A DNA stretch of 64,000 bases from the NCBI RefSeq assembly GCF_963691685.1, contig NZ_OY829290.1:1550001-1614000 (forward strand), read 5' to 3'. Position 1 is the stretch's first letter, and each line of letters opens with the position of its first letter. The translations under genes and the position numbers were made by a program. Below the pieces are notes generated by a model. That model saw only the letters and a program-made list of their open reading frames with translations. It was not told the DNA's origin and searched no databases. This document shows, in pieces, positions 39,297 to 47,833 of this stretch. The DNA is from Thalassovita sp. (GTDB lineage Bacteria; Pseudomonadota; Alphaproteobacteria; Rhodobacterales; Rhodobacteraceae).

Positions 39297-41984
39297 TCAG
39301 ACGCGCAGTTCGGTCGGGCGCAGGCCTTGCAGTTGGCCGAGGCTGTTGTGCATCATCTCAGGCAGCCCTTCGAGGCGCCGGGCCACTTCGACCTCATCGC
39401 CACCTTTGGCGGCATGTTCCAGATCAATCAGCAGCTTCTGCAAGGGCAGGGCTCCAAAGACCGCGGCGCTGGAGGCGTATTTATGGCAGCGTTCCCCAAC
39501 CTCATCGAGGGCCTGCGGGCCGGACTGCATCCATGTCAGCAGCTCCTGCAACTCAGTGCTCATCTGCGCCAGGAGCATGTCATAGGCTTCGCCGACGCTT
39601 TCGCGCAGGGCCTTGTTGACGCCCATGTCCACAAATTGGCGCATCTGGTTGACGCGGATGGAGGTCGGGCAGGAATCGCGATTGGCGGCTTGGGCATGAT
39701 CGCGAATAATGCGTTGCAGATCCGGGCGCAGCAGCGGTTTTGGCAGCACGTCCTGCATGCCGAGGCCAAGGAATTCACTAACGTTTTCCGGCAGCACATG
39801 AGCGGTCAGTGCCACGATCGGGCTTTTGGCAGAGGCCCCTTTGCCCGCGCGGATTTTGCGCGTGGCTTCGCGTCCGTCCAGCACCGGCATTGAGATGTCC
39901 ATAAGGATCAGGTCAAATTCTTTCTCGCTGGCCTTTTCGACGCCGGATTGGCCGTCGTGCGCCTCTTCCACGATGTGACCTTCCCGGGTCAGCATGGCGC
40001 GCACCACATCACGGTTGATCTGATTGTCTTCAACAACCAGCACCTTCAGCATGTCGGTGGTGTTCTGCTCAACAGCGTCCGCCATCTTGGGGGCAGGCGG
40101 TTCTGCGTCTTCGGGCGGCTCGGAGGCCGGGATCGGCAGCCTGAGGGAGAAGGTTGCCCCTTCGCCCAGGGTGCTGGTCACGCTGATATCGCCCCCCATG
40201 GCATCGGCAATCCGGCGCACAATGCCAAGGCCCAGACCGGTGCCTTCGGTCTTGCGGGCAAAACTGTCATCCTGGGTGAAGAAGTCCTCAAACACTCGGT
40301 CCAGATCCGGCTCAGCAATGCCGATGCCGTCGTCCTTGACGTGGATCTCCACCTGGTCTGAGCCGGTCTTGCAGCGCACATCAACGATGATGGAACCGTT
40401 GTCGGTGAACTTGATCGCATTGGACAGGAGGTTCAGCAGGATCTGTTGAATGCGGCCGGGATCGCTGTGGACCCAGCCCCGTTTGGGGCCGGAATAGATC
40501 AGCGTCAGCGAATTGCCCCGTTCCTCGGCCGAGGCGCGCATGCTGTCGACCGCACTGTCGATCACTTCGCGCAGGCGGGTCGGGCGGTAGCGTACAACAG
40601 GTTTGCCATCCTCATAGCGGGCAATGTCCAGCACGTCGTTGACGTGGCTGAGCAGCAGATCGCCTGAGGTTTCCATCTTGCCCAGATATCCCTCCTGTTC
40701 GGAGGTCAGCGCGGTTTCGCGCAACAGGGACATATTGCCCAGCATGCCGTTCATCGGGGTGCGAATCTCATGGCTCATCACAGCCAGGAAACGCGATTTG
40801 GCCTTTTCGCCGGCACGGGCCTGATCGCGGGCCTCGATCAGCTCACGTTCGGCGCGGACGCGGTAAGAAATATCGCGGGCAAAGGCGATGTAGAGCCGCT
40901 GGCCCTGGCTTTCGCTTTTCTGCAGCGCCATTTCGATCGGGAACAGGCTGCCATCGGCACGTTTGGCTTCCATGCGCACGCGGCCTTTGCCGACCATGTG
41001 GAAGCCGCCACCGTGTTTGACGCGGTTCATGCCGCGATTGTGGGCGTCCAGCTGTTCGGCAGGCACCATCAGCGCCCCAACGGTTTGGCCCAGGGCCTCC
41101 TCCCGGGAATAGCCGAAGGTCTCGACGGCGGCCTTGTTGAATTCCTGAATGACGCCGTTGTCATCACAGACGATCACCGCATCAAGTGAACTGGACAGCA
41201 CCGCGCGGGTCCGTTTGCCTGCTGCGATCAGTGACCGGCGCCGGGCCTCGGACTGGCGGCGCAGACGGTTGAAGTAAAAGACCAGAAGCCCGAGCGAGGA
41301 CATCAGCAAGAAGCCGAAACCGCCCATCACCTTCAGCGTGGTCGAAAGCGCCAGCTGATGACGGTCCAGCAAAACGTCCAAATTGGCCTGACCCGCCGCA
41401 GCCATCGCCCGCATGTGGGGCGCCATGGAGATGGCATGTTCTTCCATCCGAACAAGGGATGTGGCCAGGATCTGATCCGGGCTGCGCAACGCGGGCAATG
41501 AGAACTCAAGGTGACGGGCCACCTCATTGATCGCGTCGTCAAAGCCGGGCACCGCGCGCAGCGGTTCATAAAGCGCGCCGAGGCGCAGATCATCGATGCG
41601 GTTTTGCAGGATATCGAATTCACGCCGTAGCGTGACGAAAGATTTGGACGATCCGTGCAACGCCTGCCGCAGGGCATATTGGTAGGAGACAAACTCCACC
41701 TCAGCCTCATTCAGCGACCATTCGATGTCTTCGATGGTGGACTGGCGCAGCTGACGGACGTCTTTCACCACCTGCGTGGTGAGGAAGGTCATCAAGGTAA
41801 AGCTGATCACCGCCAGGACGGCAAGCAACAGCGGGTTGCCGATCAATCGGATCACGCCGCTGCTGCGGGTCGCGTAAAGTTCGGCTTCGGTGAAATGCGG
41901 TTCCGGTGCGGGCGTGCGGCCAAGCAGACGCGACAGCAGAGTCTGCTGTTGTTCACTTCTGTTTGTGTTCGGCTCGATCGACAC
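39297..41984 (-). CDS. Membrane hybrid histidine kinase: PAS, HisKA, HATPase, receiver, HPt
   Basis: An 895-residue membrane sensor kinase. Helices at about 50-70 and 218-240 flank a periplasmic sensor. A PAS domain (about 262-380) follows. HisKA has H405 in AVMSHEIRTPMNGML. The ATPase has N522, G553, GLGLG at 583-587. The receiver has D696 (LILMDISMP), VVEDNQ acidic patch and K749. An HPt domain ends the protein, with H834 in ERCHKYASSA. This is a full ArcB/BarA-like internal phosphorelay, so the output should be a separate response regulator. The gene is alone, and its target regulator is not in the window. Confidence 0.92.
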   Translation of the reverse strand: MSIEPNTNRSEQQQTLLSRLLGRTPAPEPHFTEAELYATRSSGVIRLIGNPLLLAVLAVISFTLMTFLTTQVVKDVRQLRQSTIEDIEWSLNEAEVEFVSYQYALRQALHGSSKSFVTLRREFDILQNRIDDLRLGALYEPLRAVPGFDDAINEVARHLEFSLPALRSPDQILATSLVRMEEHAISMAPHMRAMAAAGQANLDVLLDRHQLALSTTLKVMGGFGFLLMSSLGLLVFYFNRLRRQSEARRRSLIAAGKRTRAVLSSSLDAVIVCDDNGVIQEFNKAAVETFGYSREEALGQTVGALMVPAEQLDAHNRGMNRVKHGGGFHMVGKGRVRMEAKRADGSLFPIEMALQKSESQGQRLYIAFARDISYRVRAERELIEARDQARAGEKAKSRFLAVMSHEIRTPMNGMLGNMSLLRETALTSEQEGYLGKMETSGDLLLSHVNDVLDIARYEDGKPVVRYRPTRLREVIDSAVDSMRASAEERGNSLTLIYSGPKRGWVHSDPGRIQQILLNLLSNAIKFTDNGSIIVDVRCKTGSDQVEIHVKDDGIGIAEPDLDRVFEDFFTQDDSFARKTEGTGLGLGIVRRIADAMGGDISVTSTLGEGATFSLRLPIPASEPPEDAEPPAPKMADAVEQNTTDMLKVLVVEDNQINRDVVRAMLTREGHIVEEAHDGQSGVEKASEKEFDLILMDISMPVLDGREATRKIRAGKGASAKSPIVALTAHVLPENVSEFLGLGMQDVLPKPLLRPDLQRIIRDHAQAANRDSCPTSIRVNQMRQFVDMGVNKALRESVGEAYDMLLAQMSTELQELLTWMQSGPQALDEVGERCHKYASSAAVFGALPLQKLLIDLEHAAKGGDEVEVARRLEGLPEMMHNSLGQLQGLRPTELRV

Positions 41985-42245
41985 GGGGCGGCGACTTTCG
42001 CTTCGGGCTCAAAAAAAGACACTTGGTTACCTGATGCCCAAACCGCAAGAACTGTGCCATGTGGCGATTTGGACATCTATACCATTGAACCGAGGCTGGG
42101 CTTGGCGCGGTTGAGCAGCTGCGCGCAGGCCGTTTGGCTGGGTTCGCGCATCTTATACCTTAGTACAGGGTGAATTTCTCTAGATCAAAAGGTGGGGTTT
42201 TGCGCCATTTCGGCTGGTTGTGTACCTCTGCTACCTCCAAAAGCA

Positions 42246-44522
42246 TCAGCGCCTTTGGACTTGCTGATAGGTTTCCAGCAAAAAGTGGTGGAGCGCCGTG
42301 ATCGACAGTGGTTTGTGGAGAACCGTGATCGGTGGGGCTGTTTCCGTGGACGATTGGGCCTGATCCGGGCCGCCTGCATCCGGGCCATCTGCATCCGTGC
42401 CGCGGCCTGACACCAGGCAGGCGGGCAGGGCGCCATGTGCTTGGCGGATGTGCTGGATCAGCTCCGCGCCGTTTTGGCCGTCCCGCAGGGTTTGACCGGC
42501 GATGACAGCATCTGGTGCGATGCCAAACTCGGCTTGCTGCTGCTGGGCGCTGTCCAGATCCGTTGCGAGCCAGACAATGACGCCCCATTGCTCCATCGTG
42601 GTCGACAGCGCATCGCGCAGGGCCTGATCCTTTTCGACCAGCAGGACAACCATATCCTCCAACTGTGTGTCGGCGGTGGCTGGGTGTTCGGTACCTTTGG
42701 CGGGTGCGGGCACGTCGGGCAGGCGACGGGCTGACACCGGCACCTCAACCGCGAAACAGGTGCCGCGCCCCGGTTCGGAGTGCAGGGTCAACGGGTGGTT
42801 CAACACCGCACAGGCCCGATCCACGATGGCCAGGCCCAGCCCCAACCCTTCGGCGGCGGAGGATGTGCCGCTGCCGCGGTGGAACTCTTTGAAGATCAGC
42901 TCTTGCTGGTCAGCGGGAATGCCGGGGCCGGTGTCATGCACCTCAACGCGCAGGTTGGCGCCCTGACGCCGCACCCCAACCAGCACCTTGCCCCGCTGGG
43001 TGTAACGCACGGCATTGCCGATAAGATTTTGCAGGATGCGCCGCAGATAGGTGGCATCGCTTTGTACCGTTACATCGCAGCCGACCAGCCGCAGATGCAG
43101 GCCTTTCGCCTCGGCCTGTGGGGCCAGTTCATCACAGAGCTGCGCCAGCATACGCCCCAGGTGAACCTGACCCAGATGGACACCGGCCTGACCGGAATCC
43201 AGTTTTGAAATGTCCAGCAGCGCCCCAAGAATATGTTCGACGGCATTCAGCGCATTGCCCGCACGGCTGAGCACCGATTGGGTTTTGGCATCTCCAGCCT
43301 CGGCCAGCGCCGAGCCGACATAGAGTTTTGCGGCGGACAGGGGCTGCAGCAGATCATGGCTGGCGGCGGCAACAAATCGGGATTTCGAGGCATTGGCGCG
43401 CTCAGCTTCGCTCAACGCATCCTCCAGCTCCAGCGTGCGTTCGATCACCCGCTGTTCCAGCCGTTCGTTGGCCTCATAAACCGCCTGCACCGCGGCGCGC
43501 TCCGCACTGACATCACTGAACGACATCACAAAACCGCGGTCCGGCATCTCTTGTGCTGAGGCGGTCAGCAGCCTGCCATTGTGGTGGTGCATTTCAAAGC
43601 TGAGGGCAGGGCGCGATGCGGCCATGCGCACCCAATCGGCAATGGTTTCCGCCGTCGTGTCACCCGAAAACCGAACCTCATCGCGGAACCGTTCAAACAG
43701 CGCGGCAAAAGACGCCCCCATGCGCAATTTGCCCACCGGCAGGGATAGCAGTTCGCCCGCGCGCTGATTCCATCCGACCAACCGGGCCTGATCGTCAAAG
43801 ATGCATACCCCTTGATCCAGATGGTCCAGTGTGGCGCGGATCAGCTTGGCCTGGGTGTCCAGCATCCGATCACGCTCACGCCGTTCCAGCCGCATGATGT
43901 CTGTGACATCGGTCTGCAGGATCACGGTGCCGCCATCTGGCGTGCGATGCTCACTGACCTGAACCCAGCGGTTCCAGACCATGCGGGCGTTAAAGATCAC
44001 ATGGCGGTCCTGATGCCGCTCCATCCTTCGGGCGGCCCATTTTTCCGGGGTTTCGCCTTCGCTCAGCGCCAGAAACTGGGACCGGCTGACCAGTTCCACA
44101 TAGTCCGAAAACCGCAGGCCGGGCTGCATTTTGTCCCGGATATCAGGCATATGCAGGCCAAAGCGGCTGTTGGACAGGACCAGTTCCTCCTCCGCGCTGA
44201 AGAGGGCAAAGCCTTCCTGTACGGTTTCTATCGCATTGGTCAGATTGCGCCTCGCGGCTTCGGTTTCGCGGTTGGCCTCGGCCAGGCGTGCGTTTGAGGC
44301 ATTCAGCAGATCAAGCGCGCGGCCCAATTCGCGGGTGCGGGCGGTGACCTCTTCTTCCAGCAAGGCGGCGCGCTGAAACTGCGCAAAGGCCGCGCCCAAC
44401 CCGTCTGATCCCTGTTCGACCCGCCGCATCAGTGCGTCGGTGATTTTGCGCAGCTTTTCGTTCTGCCGTTCCAGTGGATCACGCGGGTCAATCAACCCAT
44501 CTGAGGGGGCGCTGCCGCTCAT
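42246..44522 (-). CDS. NahK-like soluble hybrid histidine kinase with a receiver lacking its aspartate
   Basis: A 758-residue cytoplasmic kinase with no membrane helix. Residues 45-95 form a coiled coil. PAS-like domains cover about 95-215 and 225-345. HisKA has H389 in FVAAASHDLLQPLSAAKLY. HATPase covers about 450-600, with NLIGNAVRYT and EGLGLGLAI. A C-terminal receiver-like domain covers 624-750. The receiver keeps E630/D632 and K737 but has glycine (G676) where the phosphorylated Asp should be (DAVIAGQTL), so it cannot be a normal phospho-acceptor. ASHDLLQPL is the HisKA form of NahK-type kinases. It overlaps the upstream FIST gene by 4 bp (ATGA). Phosphate must go elsewhere, perhaps to the LuxR regulator. 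Confidence 0.87.
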   Translation of the reverse strand: MSGSAPSDGLIDPRDPLERQNEKLRKITDALMRRVEQGSDGLGAAFAQFQRAALLEEEVTARTRELGRALDLLNASNARLAEANRETEAARRNLTNAIETVQEGFALFSAEEELVLSNSRFGLHMPDIRDKMQPGLRFSDYVELVSRSQFLALSEGETPEKWAARRMERHQDRHVIFNARMVWNRWVQVSEHRTPDGGTVILQTDVTDIMRLERRERDRMLDTQAKLIRATLDHLDQGVCIFDDQARLVGWNQRAGELLSLPVGKLRMGASFAALFERFRDEVRFSGDTTAETIADWVRMAASRPALSFEMHHHNGRLLTASAQEMPDRGFVMSFSDVSAERAAVQAVYEANERLEQRVIERTLELEDALSEAERANASKSRFVAAASHDLLQPLSAAKLYVGSALAEAGDAKTQSVLSRAGNALNAVEHILGALLDISKLDSGQAGVHLGQVHLGRMLAQLCDELAPQAEAKGLHLRLVGCDVTVQSDATYLRRILQNLIGNAVRYTQRGKVLVGVRRQGANLRVEVHDTGPGIPADQQELIFKEFHRGSGTSSAAEGLGLGLAIVDRACAVLNHPLTLHSEPGRGTCFAVEVPVSARRLPDVPAPAKGTEHPATADTQLEDMVVLLVEKDQALRDALSTTMEQWGVIVWLATDLDSAQQQQAEFGIAPDAVIAGQTLRDGQNGAELIQHIRQAHGALPACLVSGRGTDADGPDAGGPDQAQSSTETAPPITVLHKPLSITALHHFLLETYQQVQRR

Positions 44523-45715
44523 GCCAGATCCTCCTCCGCTGTATCATTCAGCGGGTCAGGCGGGTAGAAGGCCACACCGGTCAGGGTCTGGTTGACATGC
44601 ATGGAATTCAACTGCTCGCCGTAGGTAGAAAAACCCACAACGCGGTTTTGCACCATCACCTCAGACAGCTGCCCGATCATCTGCTTTTGCTCAGCTTCTA
44701 GTTTCCGCAACAGGCAATCGCAGGCCAGGATCGCTTCGGGGACGCCATCACGGGACAGATCGGCAAACTGCGCCTCGAGGTGATCCACCATATGCAGGGA
44801 ATCCGCAAGCGTCAGCACCACGCCTTCGTCAATTGCGGAAAAGAACACCAGATCGCCGTTCTCAGCGACCCGCTGAATAGATCGGACATGGTGTTGATCA
44901 CCGATCTGCACCACCACGGGATGGGCGGCGAAGGTGAAGGTGTCGAGCTGTTCCGGGTCCTTGCCCAGCAGGCGGGCATATTCGCGCGCGGCGGGCTCGG
45001 CATTGATTTCCTGTACCAGCCGTTCCTGTGGCCGGGCGCTGGTAACCACCATTTTGCGGCCACTGGGCACCAGATGATCGCTTTTGAACACCCGCACGGG
45101 GCAGCGGCTGCGGATCTGGGTCAGCACGGCGGCATTGCGGTAGAGCTGTCCCTGCCACAGCACAAAGGCCGCGCCAAAGTCAGCGCCATCCCCTGCCGAT
45201 CCGCCAAACAGTGGCACTGGCCCAAGCCCCAGCGACAGGGCTGCGGTCAGGGCATCCTCGCGCTGGGACAGCCCATCGACGATCAGGAAGTTGAACTCAT
45301 GCCGAAACGCCTCAGCCTCACGGCGCAGGGCATCGCGGTTGCGCAGCATCCGCCGCACCAGCGCGTCGGTGTCCACATCGCTGAGGTTTTCGATCAGCTG
45401 CGTTCTGTTGCAAAACAGGGACTTTGGCAGGCCGATCGCCACGATCTGACCCTCGGCGTAGCCCGCATCGGTCAGTTCGCCCGCTGTTGTGCAGCCGATC
45501 ATCGGTGTCTGGCCAAAGGCGACGGGCACATCACGGGCCAATGCCTGCACATCAGCATCGGGTGAGATGAACAGCAACACCAGCTCCATCGGCTCCGCGC
45601 CCAGATGGGCGGCAAGCTGCTGCAATGGGGCAGCGGTATCACAGGGGACAGACGCAACGCGCAGGGGCGTTTGGCCCCAATCTGTGATCCCAGATGTTGG
45701 TTGCTGATCCTTCAC
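44519..45715 (-). CDS. FIST-domain protein, NosP-like
   Basis: A 398-residue soluble protein with the FIST N domain (VLLFISPDADVQALARDVPVAFGQTPMIGCTTAGELTDAGYAEGQ) and FIST C domain, the latter with RSIQRVAENGDLVFFSAIDEGVVL and the C-terminal VMVQNRVVGFSTYGEQLN. FGGSAGDGADF lies between. In NosP proteins FIST domains bind haem and sense NO, controlling a NahK kinase encoded next door. Here the kinase gene overlaps by 4 bp, matching that arrangement. The haem-ligating histidine of this protein cannot be assigned by eye, so NO sensing is inference. Confidence 0.85.
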   Translation of the reverse strand: MKDQQPTSGITDWGQTPLRVASVPCDTAAPLQQLAAHLGAEPMELVLLFISPDADVQALARDVPVAFGQTPMIGCTTAGELTDAGYAEGQIVAIGLPKSLFCNRTQLIENLSDVDTDALVRRMLRNRDALRREAEAFRHEFNFLIVDGLSQREDALTAALSLGLGPVPLFGGSAGDGADFGAAFVLWQGQLYRNAAVLTQIRSRCPVRVFKSDHLVPSGRKMVVTSARPQERLVQEINAEPAAREYARLLGKDPEQLDTFTFAAHPVVVQIGDQHHVRSIQRVAENGDLVFFSAIDEGVVLTLADSLHMVDHLEAQFADLSRDGVPEAILACDCLLRKLEAEQKQMIGQLSEVMVQNRVVGFSTYGEQLNSMHVNQTLTGVAFYPPDPLNDTAEEDLA

Positions 45716-45755
45716 CGCATGCCTCCCCGCACCACGCTGATGTTACACTGCGCGC

Positions 45756-46439
45756 TTAAGCCTCGTCTTGCAAGATATTGGCAAAGCTTGTTTCCTTGGC
45801 GATCAGCACCGCCTGCGTGCGGCTTTGAACCCCCAGTTTCCGCATGATGGCGGTGACATGGGCTTTGACCGTGGTTTCCGCGATGGACAGATCAAAGGCG
45901 ATCTGTTTGTTCAGCTTGCCTTCGCAGATCAGCTGCAGGATCCGCGCCTGCTGATTGGTCAATGTTGCCAGCCGCGCGGCGGCGTCATCGGGTGAGTGCA
46001 GATCTTCATCAATCAGATCACAGCCTTCTGGCACAAACCTTTCACCCCGTTTTATGGCGTCAAAGGCCAGCGCGAACACCTCGCGCGGGCTGTGTTTGGG
46101 CACAAACCCGGCGGCCCCTGCCTGCAAGGCCGAGGTGATCACTCGCGCGTCACTCATGGAAGACACCACAATCACCGGTACAGGGGCCGCAGTTTTCAGG
46201 CGGATCAACCCGTCAAAGCCATCCACATCCGGCAGGTTCAGGTCCAAAACGATGATATCCGGGGTGCCCTGCGCCTCAATATCGGCCAATGCAGTTGTCA
46301 GACTGTCGGTGGCGCGGATCGTGGTGGCGCTGGTCACGGCCTGCAGCGTCATGGCCAGGGCGTCACAAAACAGCGGATGATCGTCCACGACAAGGGCCGA
46401 GGTGATGGTCTGCGCCTCTATAACATCTGCTGCTGGCAA
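45756..46439 (-). CDS. LuxR-family (NarL-type) response regulator
   Basis: A 227-residue regulator. The receiver has D20/D19 acidic pair (ALVVDDHP), phospho-acceptor D66 (DIIVLDLNLPDVDG) and K114 (AAGFVPKHSPREV). A NarL-type helix-turn-helix covers about 160-220 (TNQQARILQLICEGKLNKQIAFDLSIAETTVKAHVTAIMRKLGVQSRTQAV). It stands 40 bp upstream of the FIST gene in the same direction, so it may be the first gene of the RR-FIST-kinase unit. It diverges from the coxG/coxSLM genes across 210 bp, so control of those genes is a plausible inference. Confidence 0.93.
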   Translation of the reverse strand: MPAADVIEAQTITSALVVDDHPLFCDALAMTLQAVTSATTIRATDSLTTALADIEAQGTPDIIVLDLNLPDVDGFDGLIRLKTAAPVPVIVVSSMSDARVITSALQAGAAGFVPKHSPREVFALAFDAIKRGERFVPEGCDLIDEDLHSPDDAAARLATLTNQQARILQLICEGKLNKQIAFDLSIAETTVKAHVTAIMRKLGVQSRTQAVLIAKETSFANILQDEA

Positions 46440-46649
46440 GGTTCCTCTCCCTCACTTGCTGAATGATCTGTTCCTACCGCCCCGGGTGAGCGCATTTTGT
46501 CAGACTACCCATATTGGGCATTGACCGTATAGTGGGCCTTAGTCGTAACCTGAGGGGGGAGCATGCCGCAGTGGCATCTACACCCTTGGTCGCATATCCG
46601 ATCTGACCCGTTTGCGCTTAGCCTAACCCCGGAAGTGGAGGAGCCAAAG

Positions 46650-47177
46650 ATGCAATTGACCGATTCCCGTGACATTCAGGCGGACCGCGCTACCGTCTGG
46701 GCAGCGCTGCTGTCGCCAGAGGTGCTGCAGGCCTGCGTGCCCGGTTGCAAGGAAATGTCCGGCACCCCGGAAGAGGGGTTCGAAGCCACGGTTGTGCAAA
46801 AGGTGGGGCCGGTGAAGGCCACTTTCAAAGGTGCCGTCAGCTTTTCAGATATGGTTGAGGGGCAGGCGCTGACCTTGACCGGCGATGGCAAAGGGGGTGC
46901 CGCGGGTTTTGCCAAAGGCGGCGCGAAGGTGAACCTTGAAGATCTGCCCGACGGCGGCACCCGTCTGACCTATGAGGTGGAGGCCAAGGTGGGCGGCAAG
47001 CTGGCGCAGCTTGGCAGCCGCATTATCGATGGGTTTGCCAAGAAAATGGCCGACCAGTTTTTTGAGAATTTTCAGAACGCGGTGGAAGGCCCCGGTGAGG
47101 ATGCTGAGGCACCCGAAGGGGCTGAACCTGAGGCCGCTGAGAAAAAGGGATGGTTTAAGAAGGTCTTAGGCGCGTAA
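46650..47177 (+). CDS. coxG: CoxG-like SRPBCC protein
   Basis: A 175-residue protein of the CoxG family (START/SRPBCC fold): MQLTDSRDIQADRATVWAALLSPEVLQACVPGCKEM then VGPVKATFKGAVSFSDMV, GKGGAAGFAKGGAKVNLEDLPDGGTRLTYEVEAKVGGKLAQLGSRII. In Afipia (Oligotropha) CoxG anchors CO dehydrogenase to the membrane. The C-terminal tail is acidic with a final hydrophobic/basic end (KKGWFKKVLGA). ATG 46650 has GGAGG upstream; a longer leader is not conserved. It is followed by coxSLM-like genes and is probably co-expressed. Confidence 0.85.
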   Translation: MQLTDSRDIQADRATVWAALLSPEVLQACVPGCKEMSGTPEEGFEATVVQKVGPVKATFKGAVSFSDMVEGQALTLTGDGKGGAAGFAKGGAKVNLEDLPDGGTRLTYEVEAKVGGKLAQLGSRIIDGFAKKMADQFFENFQNAVEGPGEDAEAPEGAEPEAAEKKGWFKKVLGA

Positions 47178-47239
47178 GTCTGGCGCCTATCCATATCATC
47201 AACGCAAGTACCAAGATTATCTGCTTTAGGGAGGGCACG

Positions 47240-47725
47240 ATGACAGAAGTGAAAATGACGGTGAACGGCCGTGCGGTTTCGGGCGATGCGGAGGGGCGGA
47301 CCTTGCTGTCGACCTTCCTGCGCGAAACCCTTGGGATGACCGGCACCCATGTGGGCTGTGACACCAGCCAATGTGGCGCCTGTGTGGTCCATGTGAACGG
47401 CAACGCGGTGAAAAGCTGCACCATGTTTGCCCATGAAGCCGCGGGTGCAGAGGTGGCCACCATCGAAGGCCAGGCGGCCCCGGATGGCACATTGAACCGG
47501 ATCCAGCAGGCATTTCAGGATTACCACGGATTGCAGTGTGGTTTCTGCACGCCGGGCATGGTGATGTCTGCAGCTGCCCTGCTGAAAGAAAACCCGCAAC
47601 CCACCGAGGCCGAGGTGCGCGATTACCTCGAAGGCAATATCTGCCGCTGCACCGGGTATCACAACATCGTCCGCGCGATCATGGCCGCCTCTGGCCAGGA
47701 AGTGCCGGCGGTTGCGGCTGAATAA
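47240..47725 (+). CDS. coxS: CoxS-like 2Fe-2S subunit of a molybdenum hydroxylase
   Basis: A 161-residue small subunit with two 2Fe-2S clusters. The plant-type cluster uses C40, C45, C48 and C60 (HVGCDTSQCGACVVHVNG, VKSC). The second uses C100, C103, C135 and C137 (LQCGFCTPGM, ICRCTGYHNI). It passes electrons from the molybdenum centre in CoxL to FAD in CoxM. The S-L-M gene order matches form II CO-dehydrogenase-like enzymes. Confidence 0.94.
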   Translation: MTEVKMTVNGRAVSGDAEGRTLLSTFLRETLGMTGTHVGCDTSQCGACVVHVNGNAVKSCTMFAHEAAGAEVATIEGQAAPDGTLNRIQQAFQDYHGLQCGFCTPGMVMSAAALLKENPQPTEAEVRDYLEGNICRCTGYHNIVRAIMAASGQEVPAVAAE

Positions 47726-47767
47726 GTCATAAACCCAGATCCGCTGCGCCTGTTGGCGCGGTTTCAT

Positions 47768-47791
47768 TGAGTATTTTCAGAACATTGAAAG
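47768..47791 (+). repeat. Intergenic GAGTATTT-type repeat, copy 3 (short)
   Basis: TTGAGTATTTTCAGAACATT then GAAAG lies in the 108-bp gap between coxS and coxL. It matches the core of copies 1, 2 and 4 but lacks the upstream G/C hairpin. Confidence 0.5.
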
Positions 47792-47833
47792 AGAAGGGCT
47801 GGAGGAGGCCCGACTGTTTCTAGGGAGGATAAT

